Notes: a model not told the origin generated them from the sequence alone. Shown: positions 1 to 4,345, numbered from the stretch's first letter. The stretch: 5,621 nucleotides of DNA from an uncultured Acidimicrobiia bacterium (GCA_937949585.1 CALEDW010000221.1:1-5621); one strand, 5' to 3'. Made by a program: numbers and translations.

Positions 1-378
1 GAAGGCGAGTGCCACGGGGAAGGCGCGGTCGTCGTCGCCGGTGGTGGCCGAAAGCTCGGCCCGTAGCGCGTCGAGACCCCGGGGTGTGATCCGGTAGGCC
101 TTGCGTGCACGCCGCCCGCTGCGGGCGGCGAAGCGGTGGCGGCGGGCGGCTGCGGTCTCGCCCGCCACCGAGCCGGTAGCGGGCACGGGGAGGCCGACCG
201 GGCCGGGTTCGGTGACCGTCTCGATCGCCCCGGCGCGCTCGAGGCGCCGCAGTGCCGGGTAGATCGAGCCGAAGGACAGGCCCCAGAGCGATCCGAGCAC
301 GTCGGTGGCCCGCTTGCGGAGCTCGTAGCCGTGGAGCGGCTGGTCGGCGAGCAGGCCGAGCACGACGGTGTCGATCAT
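1..378 (-). CDS. PadR-family transcriptional regulator (C-terminus beyond window)
   Basis: This is a DNA-binding repressor-type protein of the PadR family, read leftward; 126 residues are visible and the frame is still open at the window edge. The ATG at 378 is preceded by GGAGG (385-389) with 6 nt spacing, which fixes the start. The winged helix is clear: residues 1-25 (MIDTVVLGLLADQPLHGYEL) are the usual PadR N-terminus, and GSIYPALRRLERAGAIE (37-53) is the recognition helix plus first wing strand. The second wing strand, RKAYRITPRGLDALRAEL, starts only near residue 92. About 35-40 residues rich in Pro, Ala, Gly and Arg are therefore inserted in the wing, where most PadR proteins have a short loop. 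A PadR gene of this kind (Rv0047c) lies near rpsF in mycobacteria. The ligand and targets cannot be read from the sequence; autoregulation through the adjacent CGAT dyads is inferred. The missing C-terminal part would carry the rest of the dimerisation region. Confidence 0.9.
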   Translation of the reverse strand, partial: MIDTVVLGLLADQPLHGYELRKRATDVLGSLWGLSFGSIYPALRRLERAGAIETVTEPGPVGLPVPATGSVAGETAAARRHRFAARSGRRARKAYRITPRGLDALRAELSATTGDDDRAFPVALAF

Positions 379-390
379 CGACGGCCTCCG

Positions 391-403
391 AACGGCGTGC
401 GTC
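391..403. repeat. 13-bp direct repeat, copy 1 (AACGGCGTGCGTC)
   Basis: The 13-mer AACGGCGTGCGTC occurs here, just upstream of the padR ribosome binding site, and again exactly at 547-559. Both copies are followed within about 25 bp by GCACCGGG (410-417 and 571-578). The two ends of the divergent region may therefore descend from a partial duplication. No function can be assigned. Confidence 0.8.
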
Positions 404-405
404 GC

Positions 406-438
406 CGGGGCACCGGGTGGTGCGGACCCGGTGCCCCG
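406..438 (-). other. Perfect 13-bp stem-loop in the padR leader
   Basis: Bases 406-418 (CGGGGCACCGGGT) are the exact reverse complement of 426-438, with a 7-nt loop (419-425). In the leftward padR transcript this gives a very stable hairpin ending 16 nt before the GGAGG at 389-385. No U-tract follows on either strand, so a standard intrinsic terminator is unlikely. It could be a protein-binding dyad or a leader hairpin that affects padR translation or mRNA stability. The structure is seen directly; its role is inference. Confidence 0.75.
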
Positions 439-465
439 CCCGCGCCTCGCCCACCACGACGCCTC

Positions 466-495
466 GGCCGTGCCGACACAGGCCGTGCCGACACG
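466..495. repeat. Tandem 15-bp repeat, two copies
   Basis: The unit GGCCGTGCCGACAC plus one variable base is repeated head to tail at 466-480 and 481-495 with 14 of 15 positions identical. It lies in the non-coding region between the padR dyads and the padR hairpin, so it would be transcribed in the padR leader. It may be a duplicated binding site or simple slippage; two copies are too few to decide. Confidence 0.8.
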
Positions 496-497
496 GG

Positions 498-535
498 CGA
501 TGACATCGAGGACGATATATCGGTGCGATACATCG
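498..535. promoter_or_regulatory. Candidate PadR operator: three CGAT-n-ATCG dyads
   Basis: Three short dyads lie in a row: CGATGACATCG (498-508, perfect arms around one base), CGATATATCG (513-522, a perfect palindrome) and CGATACATCG (526-535, nearly perfect). The last two also form a larger dyad, with 10-nt arms around GTG matching at 9 of 10 positions. This is one of the few A/T-containing patches in the region. PadR proteins usually bind A/T-rich dyads near their own promoters, and this one lies between the divergent padR and DUF5318 genes, just downstream of a candidate padR start site. The dyads are seen; binding by this PadR is inferred. Confidence 0.5.
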
Positions 536-541
536 CCGGGC

Positions 542-547
542 AGTATA
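542..547 (-). promoter_or_regulatory. Candidate padR -10 element (TATACT)
   Basis: The minus strand reads TATACT here, five of six matches to the TATAAT consensus. Transcription would start near 535, at the edge of the CGAT dyads, so a protein bound there could block initiation. No convincing -35 hexamer is seen. The plus strand of the same patch reads TATAAC (544-549), so a rightward promoter is also possible. Confidence 0.35.
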
Positions 548-559
548 ACGGCGTGCGTC
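547..559. repeat. 13-bp direct repeat, copy 2 (AACGGCGTGCGTC)
   Basis: Exact second copy of the 13-mer at 391-403, 156 bp away. Here it partly overlaps a 6-bp hairpin (CGTGCG 552-557 with CGCACG 562-567, loop TCCC). Confidence 0.8.
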
Positions 560-595
560 CCCGCACGGCGGCACCGGGGCCGGTCGGCGTCGCCC

Positions 596-601
596 TATGC
601 T
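596..601 (+). promoter_or_regulatory. Candidate leaderless promoter -10 (TATGCT)
   Basis: TATGCT fits the actinobacterial TAnnnT pattern and ends 6 nt before the GTG at 608. The last T then falls at -7 if the transcript begins with that GTG. No Shine-Dalgarno sequence precedes the GTG, which agrees with leaderless translation, common in actinobacteria. No clear -35 is seen. Confidence 0.45.
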
Positions 602-607
602 CCCGGC

Positions 608-1072
608 GTGGTCCGGGCGATCGACTACACGCTGGCGCGTCGGGCGGTGCTGGCCGAGCTGGCGGCCGGCACCCGCTCCCGCGACGACGTGTGCGACGCC
701 CATCCGGAGTTGCTCCGGGCGGCCCGCAACGTCGGGGAGCCCGCAGGTGAGCCCTGCCCGGTCTGCGCCGGTGACGGGCTCGTCCTCGTGTCCTACGTGT
801 TCGGTGACGGGCTCCGTCGGGCCAACGGACGCTGCGTCGCCGACCCGGCCGAGCTCGAGGCCCTCCAGTCCCGCCACGACGAGTTCGACCGCTTCGTCGT
901 CGAGGTGTGCGTGGCCTGCGGCTGGAACCACCTCGGCCGCCGGGAACTCCGGGGTCGGCGACACGCCGTCGCGGAGGCCCCCGGCTCACGGCGGGCCGGG
1001 GCGGGCGAGGTTGCAGGGGGTCCGGCGGTGGACGGCGCCTCCGATCAGTCGGAGGGCGGCCGCCGGGGGTAG
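608..1072 (+). CDS. DUF5318 family protein, putative zinc-ribbon
   Basis: This encodes a 154-residue soluble protein of unknown function. It strongly resembles the actinobacterial DUF5318 family (mycobacterial Rv0049 type). The hallmarks are an N-terminal helix (VRAIDYTLARRAVLAEL), VCDAHPELLRAARNVGEP (28-45), a CPVC pair (Cys50, Cys53), LVSYVFGD (60-67), a long helix DEFDRFVVEV (91-100), then CVACGWNHL with Cys101 and Cys104. The four cysteines suit a zinc ribbon, which is inference. Residues 118-154 are a poorly conserved Gly/Arg/Ala-rich tail. The frame is open further upstream, but family resemblance begins at this GTG and a -10-like TATGCT sits at leaderless distance, so the GTG at 608 is preferred. 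It is divergent from the padR gene, and the two probably share a control region. The PadR-DUF5318 pairing near rpsF also occurs in mycobacteria. Confidence 0.88.
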   Translation: MVRAIDYTLARRAVLAELAAGTRSRDDVCDAHPELLRAARNVGEPAGEPCPVCAGDGLVLVSYVFGDGLRRANGRCVADPAELEALQSRHDEFDRFVVEVCVACGWNHLGRRELRGRRHAVAEAPGSRRAGAGEVAGGPAVDGASDQSEGGRRG

Positions 1073-1105
1073 ACGGTGGCGCCGGAGCAGCACCACGCGG
1101 TGGGC

Positions 1106-1111
1106 TAGGCT
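1106..1111 (+). promoter_or_regulatory. Candidate panB -10 element (TAGGCT)
   Basis: TAGGCT matches the actinobacterial TAnnnT pattern in the 87-bp gap between the DUF5318 gene and panB. A start near 1118 would give a leader of about 42 nt to the ATG at 1160. No good -35 hexamer is visible at 16-18 bp. Confidence 0.3.
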
Positions 1112-1159
1112 GCGGGCGCCGCCGGGAGCCGAGTGAGCCCTGGACGGTGGGGGTGCACG

Positions 1160-2122
1160 ATGACCCGTTCGGTGCGCGTGCCCGACGTCCGGGCGCGCAA
1201 GGGCGCCCGTCCGATCGCGGCCGGGGCCGCGGGGCGGCCTGCGGCACAGGGAGGCGAGTCCGCACCGCTGGTGATGGTGACCGCCTACGACGCCCCGTCG
1301 GCCCGGGTCGTCGACGAGGCCGGGGCCGACATGATCCTCGTCGGGGACTCCGTGGCGATGGTGGTGCTCGGCTACGAGGACACCCTGCAGGTGACGACCG
1401 CCGACATGGTCCACCACGTGGCGGCCGTGGCCCGGACCCGGCCCCGGGCCTTGATCGTGGGCGACCTTCCCTGGTTGAGCTACCACGTGTCACGCGAGGA
1501 GACGGTGCGCAACGCCGCGGCCCTCGTGCGGGCCGGGGCCGGGGCGGTGAAGCTGGAGGGGGGCCGGAAGCGTCTCGAGGCGATCCGGGCGATTCTCGAC
1601 GCCGAGATCCCCGTGATGGGTCACCTCGGGCTCACGCCGCAGTCGGTGCACGCCCTCGGTGGGTTCCGCGTCCAGGGACGGCGGCTCGATGCCGCCCGGG
1701 CGATCGTCGAGGACGCCGTGGCGCTGGCCGAGGCGGGGTGTTTCGCCATCGTGCTCGAGTGCGTGCCCGATGCGGTGGCCCGGGTGGTCACCGATTCCGT
1801 GCCGGTCCCCACCATCGGGATCGGGGCCGGCCGCCACTGCGACGGCCAGGTGCTGGTGTACCACGACCTGCTCGGGCTGGAGGACCGGCACGTGCCGCGG
1901 TTCGTACGTCGGTACGCGGACCTGCGGTCCGCGGCCGTGGATGCGGTGGCGCGCTTCGTCGCCGACGTGCGGGAGGGGCGGTTCCCCTCCAGCGAGGAGA
2001 CCTACCACATGACCGACGAGCTGGCCGAGGCGCTCCACCTGTACGCCACGCCGGAGGGGGCCATGGCCTCGGCCTCGGAGGGCCCGGTCGAGCCCGGGGT
2101 CCGGGTCGCACCCCCCAGGTAG
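1160..2122 (+). CDS. panB: 3-methyl-2-oxobutanoate hydroxymethyltransferase (ketopantoate hydroxymethyltransferase)
   Basis: PanB is a cytoplasmic TIM-barrel enzyme that transfers a hydroxymethyl group from 5,10-methylenetetrahydrofolate to 2-oxoisovalerate to make ketopantoate, the first committed step to pantothenate and coenzyme A. Family motifs appear in order: VMVTAYDAPSAR (38-49), LVGDS with metal-binding Asp63, GDLPWLSY with Asp102, AVKLEGG with Lys131 and Glu133, GHLGLTPQSVHALGGFRVQGR (154-174), VLECVP with catalytic Glu200, TIGIGAG and DGQVLVYHDLLGL. From the ATG at 1160 the protein has 320 residues against about 265-280 usually. The excess is a basic N-terminal lead and about 40 residues after FPSSEE, where relatives normally end. 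An in-frame GTG at 1133, with GGGAG at 1124-1128, would add 9 residues and cannot be excluded; the ATG is preceded by GGTGGGGG. No panC or panD is seen nearby. panB beside rpsF is not the mycobacterial arrangement. Confidence 0.95.
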   Translation: MTRSVRVPDVRARKGARPIAAGAAGRPAAQGGESAPLVMVTAYDAPSARVVDEAGADMILVGDSVAMVVLGYEDTLQVTTADMVHHVAAVARTRPRALIVGDLPWLSYHVSREETVRNAAALVRAGAGAVKLEGGRKRLEAIRAILDAEIPVMGHLGLTPQSVHALGGFRVQGRRLDAARAIVEDAVALAEAGCFAIVLECVPDAVARVVTDSVPVPTIGIGAGRHCDGQVLVYHDLLGLEDRHVPRFVRRYADLRSAAVDAVARFVADVREGRFPSSEETYHMTDELAEALHLYATPEGAMASASEGPVEPGVRVAPPR

Positions 2123-2158
2123 GTTCGGTCCCGACCCGGGGCCGCCGCCCGGCTGCCC

Positions 2159-2167
2159 TGGTAAGTT
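2159..2167 (+). promoter_or_regulatory. Candidate extended -10 promoter of the rpsF operon (TGGTAAGTT)
   Basis: TG, one base, then TAAGTT forms an extended -10 pattern 37 nt after the panB stop. Transcription starting near 2174 would give a leader of about 114 nt containing three hairpins before rpsF. There is no recognisable -35, which extended -10 promoters can tolerate. A second weak -10 (TAGGTT, 2120-2125) overlaps the panB stop. Confidence 0.35.
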
Positions 2168-2181
2168 GAAGGCCCTCGGGT

Positions 2182-2268
2182 CCGGGCTCCGGGCCCGGCT
2201 GAATCGCCTGCCCGCCGGCGGAGCGCTCCCGCGCTCCGGCCGCCGGGCCCGTCACCGTGGCGTGACGG
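2182..2268 (+). promoter_or_regulatory. Structured 5' leader of the rpsF operon (three hairpins)
   Basis: Three stem-loops follow one another: 2182-2187 with 2193-2198 (6 bp); 2211-2247, whose apical stem is 8 perfect pairs (CGGAGCGC, 2219-2226, with 2231-2238, loop TCCC) extended below a bulge; and 2249-2255 with 2262-2268 (CCGTCAC with GTGACGG). The last ends 6 nt before the GGAGG at 2275-2279, so it could affect ribosome access. In many bacteria the rpsF leader binds the S6:S18 complex for feedback control through a CCG-containing structure. This leader may do the same, but I cannot match it to that consensus with certainty. No U-tract suggests an attenuator. Confidence 0.4.
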
Positions 2269-2287
2269 TCCGAAGGAGGTGCCGCCG

Positions 2288-2638
2288 GTGCGGCCGTACG
2301 AGGTCATGGTCATCTTCGACGCCGACCTGGACACCGAGACGATCCAGGCCGCCGTCCAAGCGCAGCGAGACCTGCTCCGGTCGCGGGGCGCCGAGCTCGG
2401 CCCCGTCGACGTGTGGGGCCGGCGCCGGTTCGCATACGAGCTCAAGCACCGCTGGGAGGGCTACTACGTCGTCCACCAGGCCCGGGCCGAGCCGGCCGCC
2501 ATGGACGAGCTCCACCGGATGCTCTCCCTGTCCGACGACGTGCTGCGGCACAAGGTGCTGCGGATCCCCGAGCACGTCTACGGCCGGCTGGGCGGTGACC
2601 GGCCGGAACCCGACGGGGCGTCCGCCCCGACGGCATAG
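2288..2638 (+). CDS. rpsF: 30S ribosomal protein bS6
   Basis: bS6 is a small 30S platform protein that forms a heterodimer with bS18 and binds 16S rRNA. The 116-residue product shows the ferredoxin-like fold: RPYEVMVIFDADLDTETIQAAV (2-23, strand 1 and helix 1), VDVWGRRRFAYELKHRWEGYYVVHQARA (41-68, central strands with the RRRFAYEL and EGYYVV signatures), and a C-terminal helix and strand including DDVLRHKVLRI (83-93). About 20 residues rich in Pro, Gly and Asp follow the core, so it is a little longer than mycobacterial S6 (96 residues). The GTG at 2288 is chosen because GGAGG (2275-2279) lies 8 nt upstream and the family starts with xxPYEVMxI. An upstream in-frame GTG at 2279 overlaps that site and is unlikely. 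It is the first gene of the operon; ssb follows after 33 nt. Confidence 0.96.
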   Translation: MRPYEVMVIFDADLDTETIQAAVQAQRDLLRSRGAELGPVDVWGRRRFAYELKHRWEGYYVVHQARAEPAAMDELHRMLSLSDDVLRHKVLRIPEHVYGRLGGDRPEPDGASAPTA

Positions 2639-2657
2639 GAGTCGGGGCGCGGCCCCG
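2614..2657 (+). other. Mutually exclusive hairpins across the rpsF stop and ssb leader
   Basis: Three overlapping stems can form: 2614-2620 with 2623-2629 (7 bp, very short loop), 2624-2631 with 2641-2648 (GCCCCGAC with GTCGGGGC, 8 perfect pairs around the rpsF stop codon), and 2643-2648 with 2652-2657 (6 bp, triloop). The middle stem excludes both others. The last abuts the GGGGAGG of ssb (2657-2663). This could link ssb translation to ribosomes finishing rpsF, but GC-rich DNA makes such stems easily. Confidence 0.35.
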
Positions 2658-2671
2658 GGGAGGCGAGCGAC

Positions 2672-3121
2672 ATGGCCAACGGCAACACGATCACGGTCGT
2701 GGGGAACATCACCCGCGACCCGGAGATCCGCTACACGCCCGGCGGGACGGCCAAGGCCACCTTCGGCGTGGCGGTGAACCGGCGCTGGCAGGACCGGGCG
2801 AGCGGCGAGTGGCAGGAGCAGACGAGCTTCTTCGACGTCGTCTGCTGGGGTGACATGGCCGAACACGTGCAGGAGTCCTTGGAGAAGGGCACCCGGGTGG
2901 TGGTCACGGGTCGGCTCGAGCAGCGCAGCTGGGAGACCGACCAGGGCGAGCGGCGCTCGAAGATCGAGATCGTCGCCGACGACGTGGGGCCCAGCCTCCG
3001 GTGGGCGAAGGCGACGGTCAGCCGCACCGAGCGGCGTGCCCCGGAGCCGGGCCGCGTCGCCGCGGCGCCCGCCCCGGTCGGCGGCATGGGCGCCGAGCTC
3101 GACGACGAAGAGCCGTTCTGA
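2672..3121 (+). CDS. ssb: Single-stranded DNA-binding protein
   Basis: SSB coats single-stranded DNA during replication, repair and recombination and recruits partner proteins through its C-terminal tip. The 149-residue product begins with the OB-fold: NTITVVGNITRDPEIRYTPGG (5-25), ATFGVAVNRRW (29-39), TSFFDVVCWGDMAEHVQESLEKGTRVVVTGRLEQRSW (51-87), then SKIEIVADDVGPSLRWA (96-112). The aromatic residues Trp39, Phe53, Phe54 and Trp59 sit where the family stacks on DNA bases. A Pro/Ala/Gly-rich linker (about 115-140) leads to the acidic tip DDEEPF, equivalent to the DDDIPF tip. The linker is short, so this is a compact housekeeping SSB. GGGGAGG lies 8 nt before the ATG. Its position between rpsF and rpsR is conserved in many bacteria and coordinates SSB with ribosomal protein synthesis. 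Confidence 0.97.
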   Translation: MANGNTITVVGNITRDPEIRYTPGGTAKATFGVAVNRRWQDRASGEWQEQTSFFDVVCWGDMAEHVQESLEKGTRVVVTGRLEQRSWETDQGERRSKIEIVADDVGPSLRWAKATVSRTERRAPEPGRVAAAPAPVGGMGAELDDEEPF

Positions 3122-3139
3122 GAGGAGGCGGGGCCGGCC

Positions 3140-3607
3140 ATGGCACGTGAGCGCGACCGGCGGAAGGCGGCGGCGGACCGCCGTCGACCGGTGAAGAAGA
3201 AGATCTCGATCCTCACCGTCGAGGGGGTCGACTGGGTCGACTACAAGGACGTGAACCTGCTGCGGCGGTTCATGTCGGAGCGGGCCAAGATCCGGGCGCG
3301 GCGGGTGACGGGGAACACCGCCCAGCAGCAGCGGGCGGTGGCCCGGGCCATCCGCATCGCCCGGGAGATGGCCCTGCTGCCCTACAGCGTCCGCCAGGTC
3401 ACGCAGCGGTCGAAGAGCCCGAAGCGGGAACGGGCCCTGGTCGGGCCGCCGCCGGTGCCCTCCGCGCCGCCGCCGACGGCCGACGGTGAGCCCGAGCCCG
3501 GGTCCGAGGAGCTCGCGTCGGCGGCGCCCGGCACCACCGACGGCGGGGAGCCCACCGCCGCCGCGGCGCCCGCTCCCGTGGGTGAGGGCGAGGAGGTCAC
3601 CCGGTGA
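3140..3607 (+). CDS. rpsR: 30S ribosomal protein bS18 with long C-terminal tail
   Basis: bS18 pairs with bS6 on the platform of the small subunit. The core spans about residues 1-82: a basic N-terminus, [64 protein letters not shown] without any break. Usual bS18 is about 75-90 residues; this reading frame gives 155, adding about 73 residues rich in Pro, Ala, Glu and Gly. The tail is probably genuinely translated, because the frame stays open until its TGA overlaps the rplI GTG by 4 nt. The protein has no cysteine: positions of the CxxC and the later Cys/His of zinc-type actinobacterial S18 read ISIL and TAQQQ, so it is a zinc-independent form like E. coli S18. GAGGAGG (3122-3128) lies 11 nt before the ATG, slightly long, directly after the ssb stop. 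Confidence 0.93.
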   Translation: MARERDRRKAAADRRRPVKKKISILTVEGVDWVDYKDVNLLRRFMSERAKIRARRVTGNTAQQQRAVARAIRIAREMALLPYSVRQVTQRSKSPKRERALVGPPPVPSAPPPTADGEPEPGSEELASAAPGTTDGGEPTAAAAPAPVGEGEEVTR

Positions 3608-4050
3608 AGATCGTGCTGCGGGCCGACGTCGAGCACCTGGGCCGCAAGGGCGACGTGATCGACGTGGCCGACGGCTACGCCCGCAACTACCTGGTCCCCC
3701 GCGGGCTGGCGCTGCGGGCCGACCGCGGGGTCGTTCGCCAGGCGGAGGCGATGCGCCGCAACCGTGAGGCCCGCGACGCCCGGGAGCGAGCGGCGGCCGA
3801 GGCGCTCGCGGCGCGGCTCGACGCCGCCGTGGTGACGATCGCGGCGCGGGTCGGCGAGAGCGGGCGGCTCTTCGGGTCGGTGACGGCCGCCGACATCGCC
3901 GAGCACCTCGAGGCGCTGGTCGGTCATCCGGTCGACCGGCGCCGGATCGAACTGCCGGAGCCGGTGAAGCAGGTGGGGCGGGTCACCGTTGAGGTGCGCC
4001 TGCACCCCGAGGTGCGGGCGAACCTCACCGTCGAGGTGGTCCCGGCCTGA
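3604..4050 (+). CDS. rplI: 50S ribosomal protein bL9
   Basis: bL9 binds 23S rRNA at the base of the L1 stalk and reaches across neighbouring ribosomes; it helps maintain reading frame. The 148-residue product has normal length and both domains. The N-terminal domain carries [37 protein letters not shown] (1-37), including the GDVxxVxxGYARNYLxPxGxA signature. A long charged connecting helix spans about 41-74, and the C-terminal domain has [16 protein letters not shown] and a final strand pattern [23 protein letters not shown]. The GTG start overlaps the rpsR stop as GTGA, with AGGAGG (3591-3596) inside the rpsR tail 7 nt upstream. Translational coupling is therefore expected. It is the last gene of the operon before a 295-bp gap. 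Confidence 0.97.
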   Translation: MKIVLRADVEHLGRKGDVIDVADGYARNYLVPRGLALRADRGVVRQAEAMRRNREARDARERAAAEALAARLDAAVVTIAARVGESGRLFGSVTAADIAEHLEALVGHPVDRRRIELPEPVKQVGRVTVEVRLHPEVRANLTVEVVPA

Positions 4051-4068
4051 GCCCCGTCGGTCCGGGGC
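4051..4068 (+). terminator. Possible terminator hairpin after rplI
   Basis: GCCCCG (4051-4056) pairs with CGGGGC (4063-4068) over a 6-nt loop immediately after the rplI stop. There is no T-tract, so it would be at best an actinobacterial-style terminator without U-run. It may only reduce readthrough into dnaB. Confidence 0.3.
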
Positions 4069-4111
4069 GCCGCCGGGGTGTCCCACCCGCCCGGCACGAT
4101 GGACGCGATCC

Positions 4112-4126
4112 TTGACCGGACCGGTC
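4112..4126 (+). promoter_or_regulatory. TTGACC -35-like element within a 13-bp palindrome
   Basis: TTGACC (4112-4117) is a good -35 match, and GACCGG-A-CCGGTC (4114-4126) is a perfect palindrome that also touches the first TCGTCCACA. The sequence 17-18 bp downstream (near 4135-4141) is CTCGTCC, which is a poor -10, so the promoter call is weak. It could instead be a repressor site beside the CCACA array. Confidence 0.3.
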
Positions 4127-4220
4127 GTCCACACCTCGTCCACAGAACGTCCCCAGCAACGGTGCCGAGCTCCACAGGCGGGCCGAGCGCAGCCCACACG
4201 CAACCCACACCAAGTCCACA
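4125..4220 (+). promoter_or_regulatory. Cluster of DnaA-box-like elements upstream of dnaB
   Basis: Two perfect TCGTCCACA copies start at 4125 and 4136. They differ by one base from TTGTCCACA and fit the relaxed high-GC consensus (T/C)(T/C)(A/G/C)TCCACA known for Streptomyces. Weaker sites are AGCTCCACA (4168-4176) and AAGTCCACA (4212-4220), plus CCCACA at 4193 and 4204. The hexamer cores begin at 4128, 4139, 4171, 4193, 4204 and 4215, all on the same strand, and most steps are 11 or 22 bp, close to one or two helical turns. Phased same-strand sites suit cooperative DnaA binding. The repeats are seen; DnaA binding is inferred. Confidence 0.5.
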
Positions 4221-4233
4221 GGAAGATGCCGGG

Positions 4234-4250
4234 TTTTCCTCTTCCTCCTC
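4234..4250 (+). other. Triplet-periodic pyrimidine tract next to the CCACA cluster
   Basis: Seventeen pyrimidines in a row lie 13 nt after AAGTCCACA. From 4236 they read TTC CTC TTC CTC CTC, so the complementary strand reads as five G-A-purine triplets. No hairpin precedes it, so it is not a terminator. It may be part of an origin-like unwinding element, or merely a low-complexity leader. Confidence 0.4.
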
Positions 4251-4272
4251 ACAGCCCGGTCGTGTGACGATC

Positions 4273-4300
4273 CCCGGCGCCGCGTGCTGAGCGCGCCGGG
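4273..4300 (+). other. 8-bp stem-loop in the dnaB upstream region
   Basis: CCCGGCGC (4273-4280) is the exact complement of GCGCCGGG (4293-4300) with a 12-nt loop, ending 36 nt before the dnaB GGAGGG. No T-run follows. Its role is unknown. Confidence 0.4.
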
Positions 4301-4345
4301 ACGGGGCGGGGTCGACGACAGGATCGACGCGGGATCGGAGGGACG

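Noticed and set aside
406..438. Intrinsic terminator
   Set aside because: The stem is strong, but neither strand has a following T-tract and no gene ends nearby.
136..750. 204-codon plus-strand frame over the padR gene and divergent region
   Set aside because: Arg/Gly/Ala-rich product with no motifs, antisense to a recognisable PadR protein.
375..1493. 372-codon open frame on the minus strand across the DUF5318 gene and panB
   Set aside because: Low-complexity Arg/Pro/Gly product opposite two recognisable genes; typical of very GC-rich DNA.
2279..2287. Upstream GTG as rpsF start
   Set aside because: It would overlap the GGAGG ribosome binding site and add residues before the conserved xxPYEVMxI start.
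4125..4220. CRISPR array
   Set aside because: The repeated units are only 6-9 bp with 11-bp steps; there are no long repeats with unique spacers and no cas genes.
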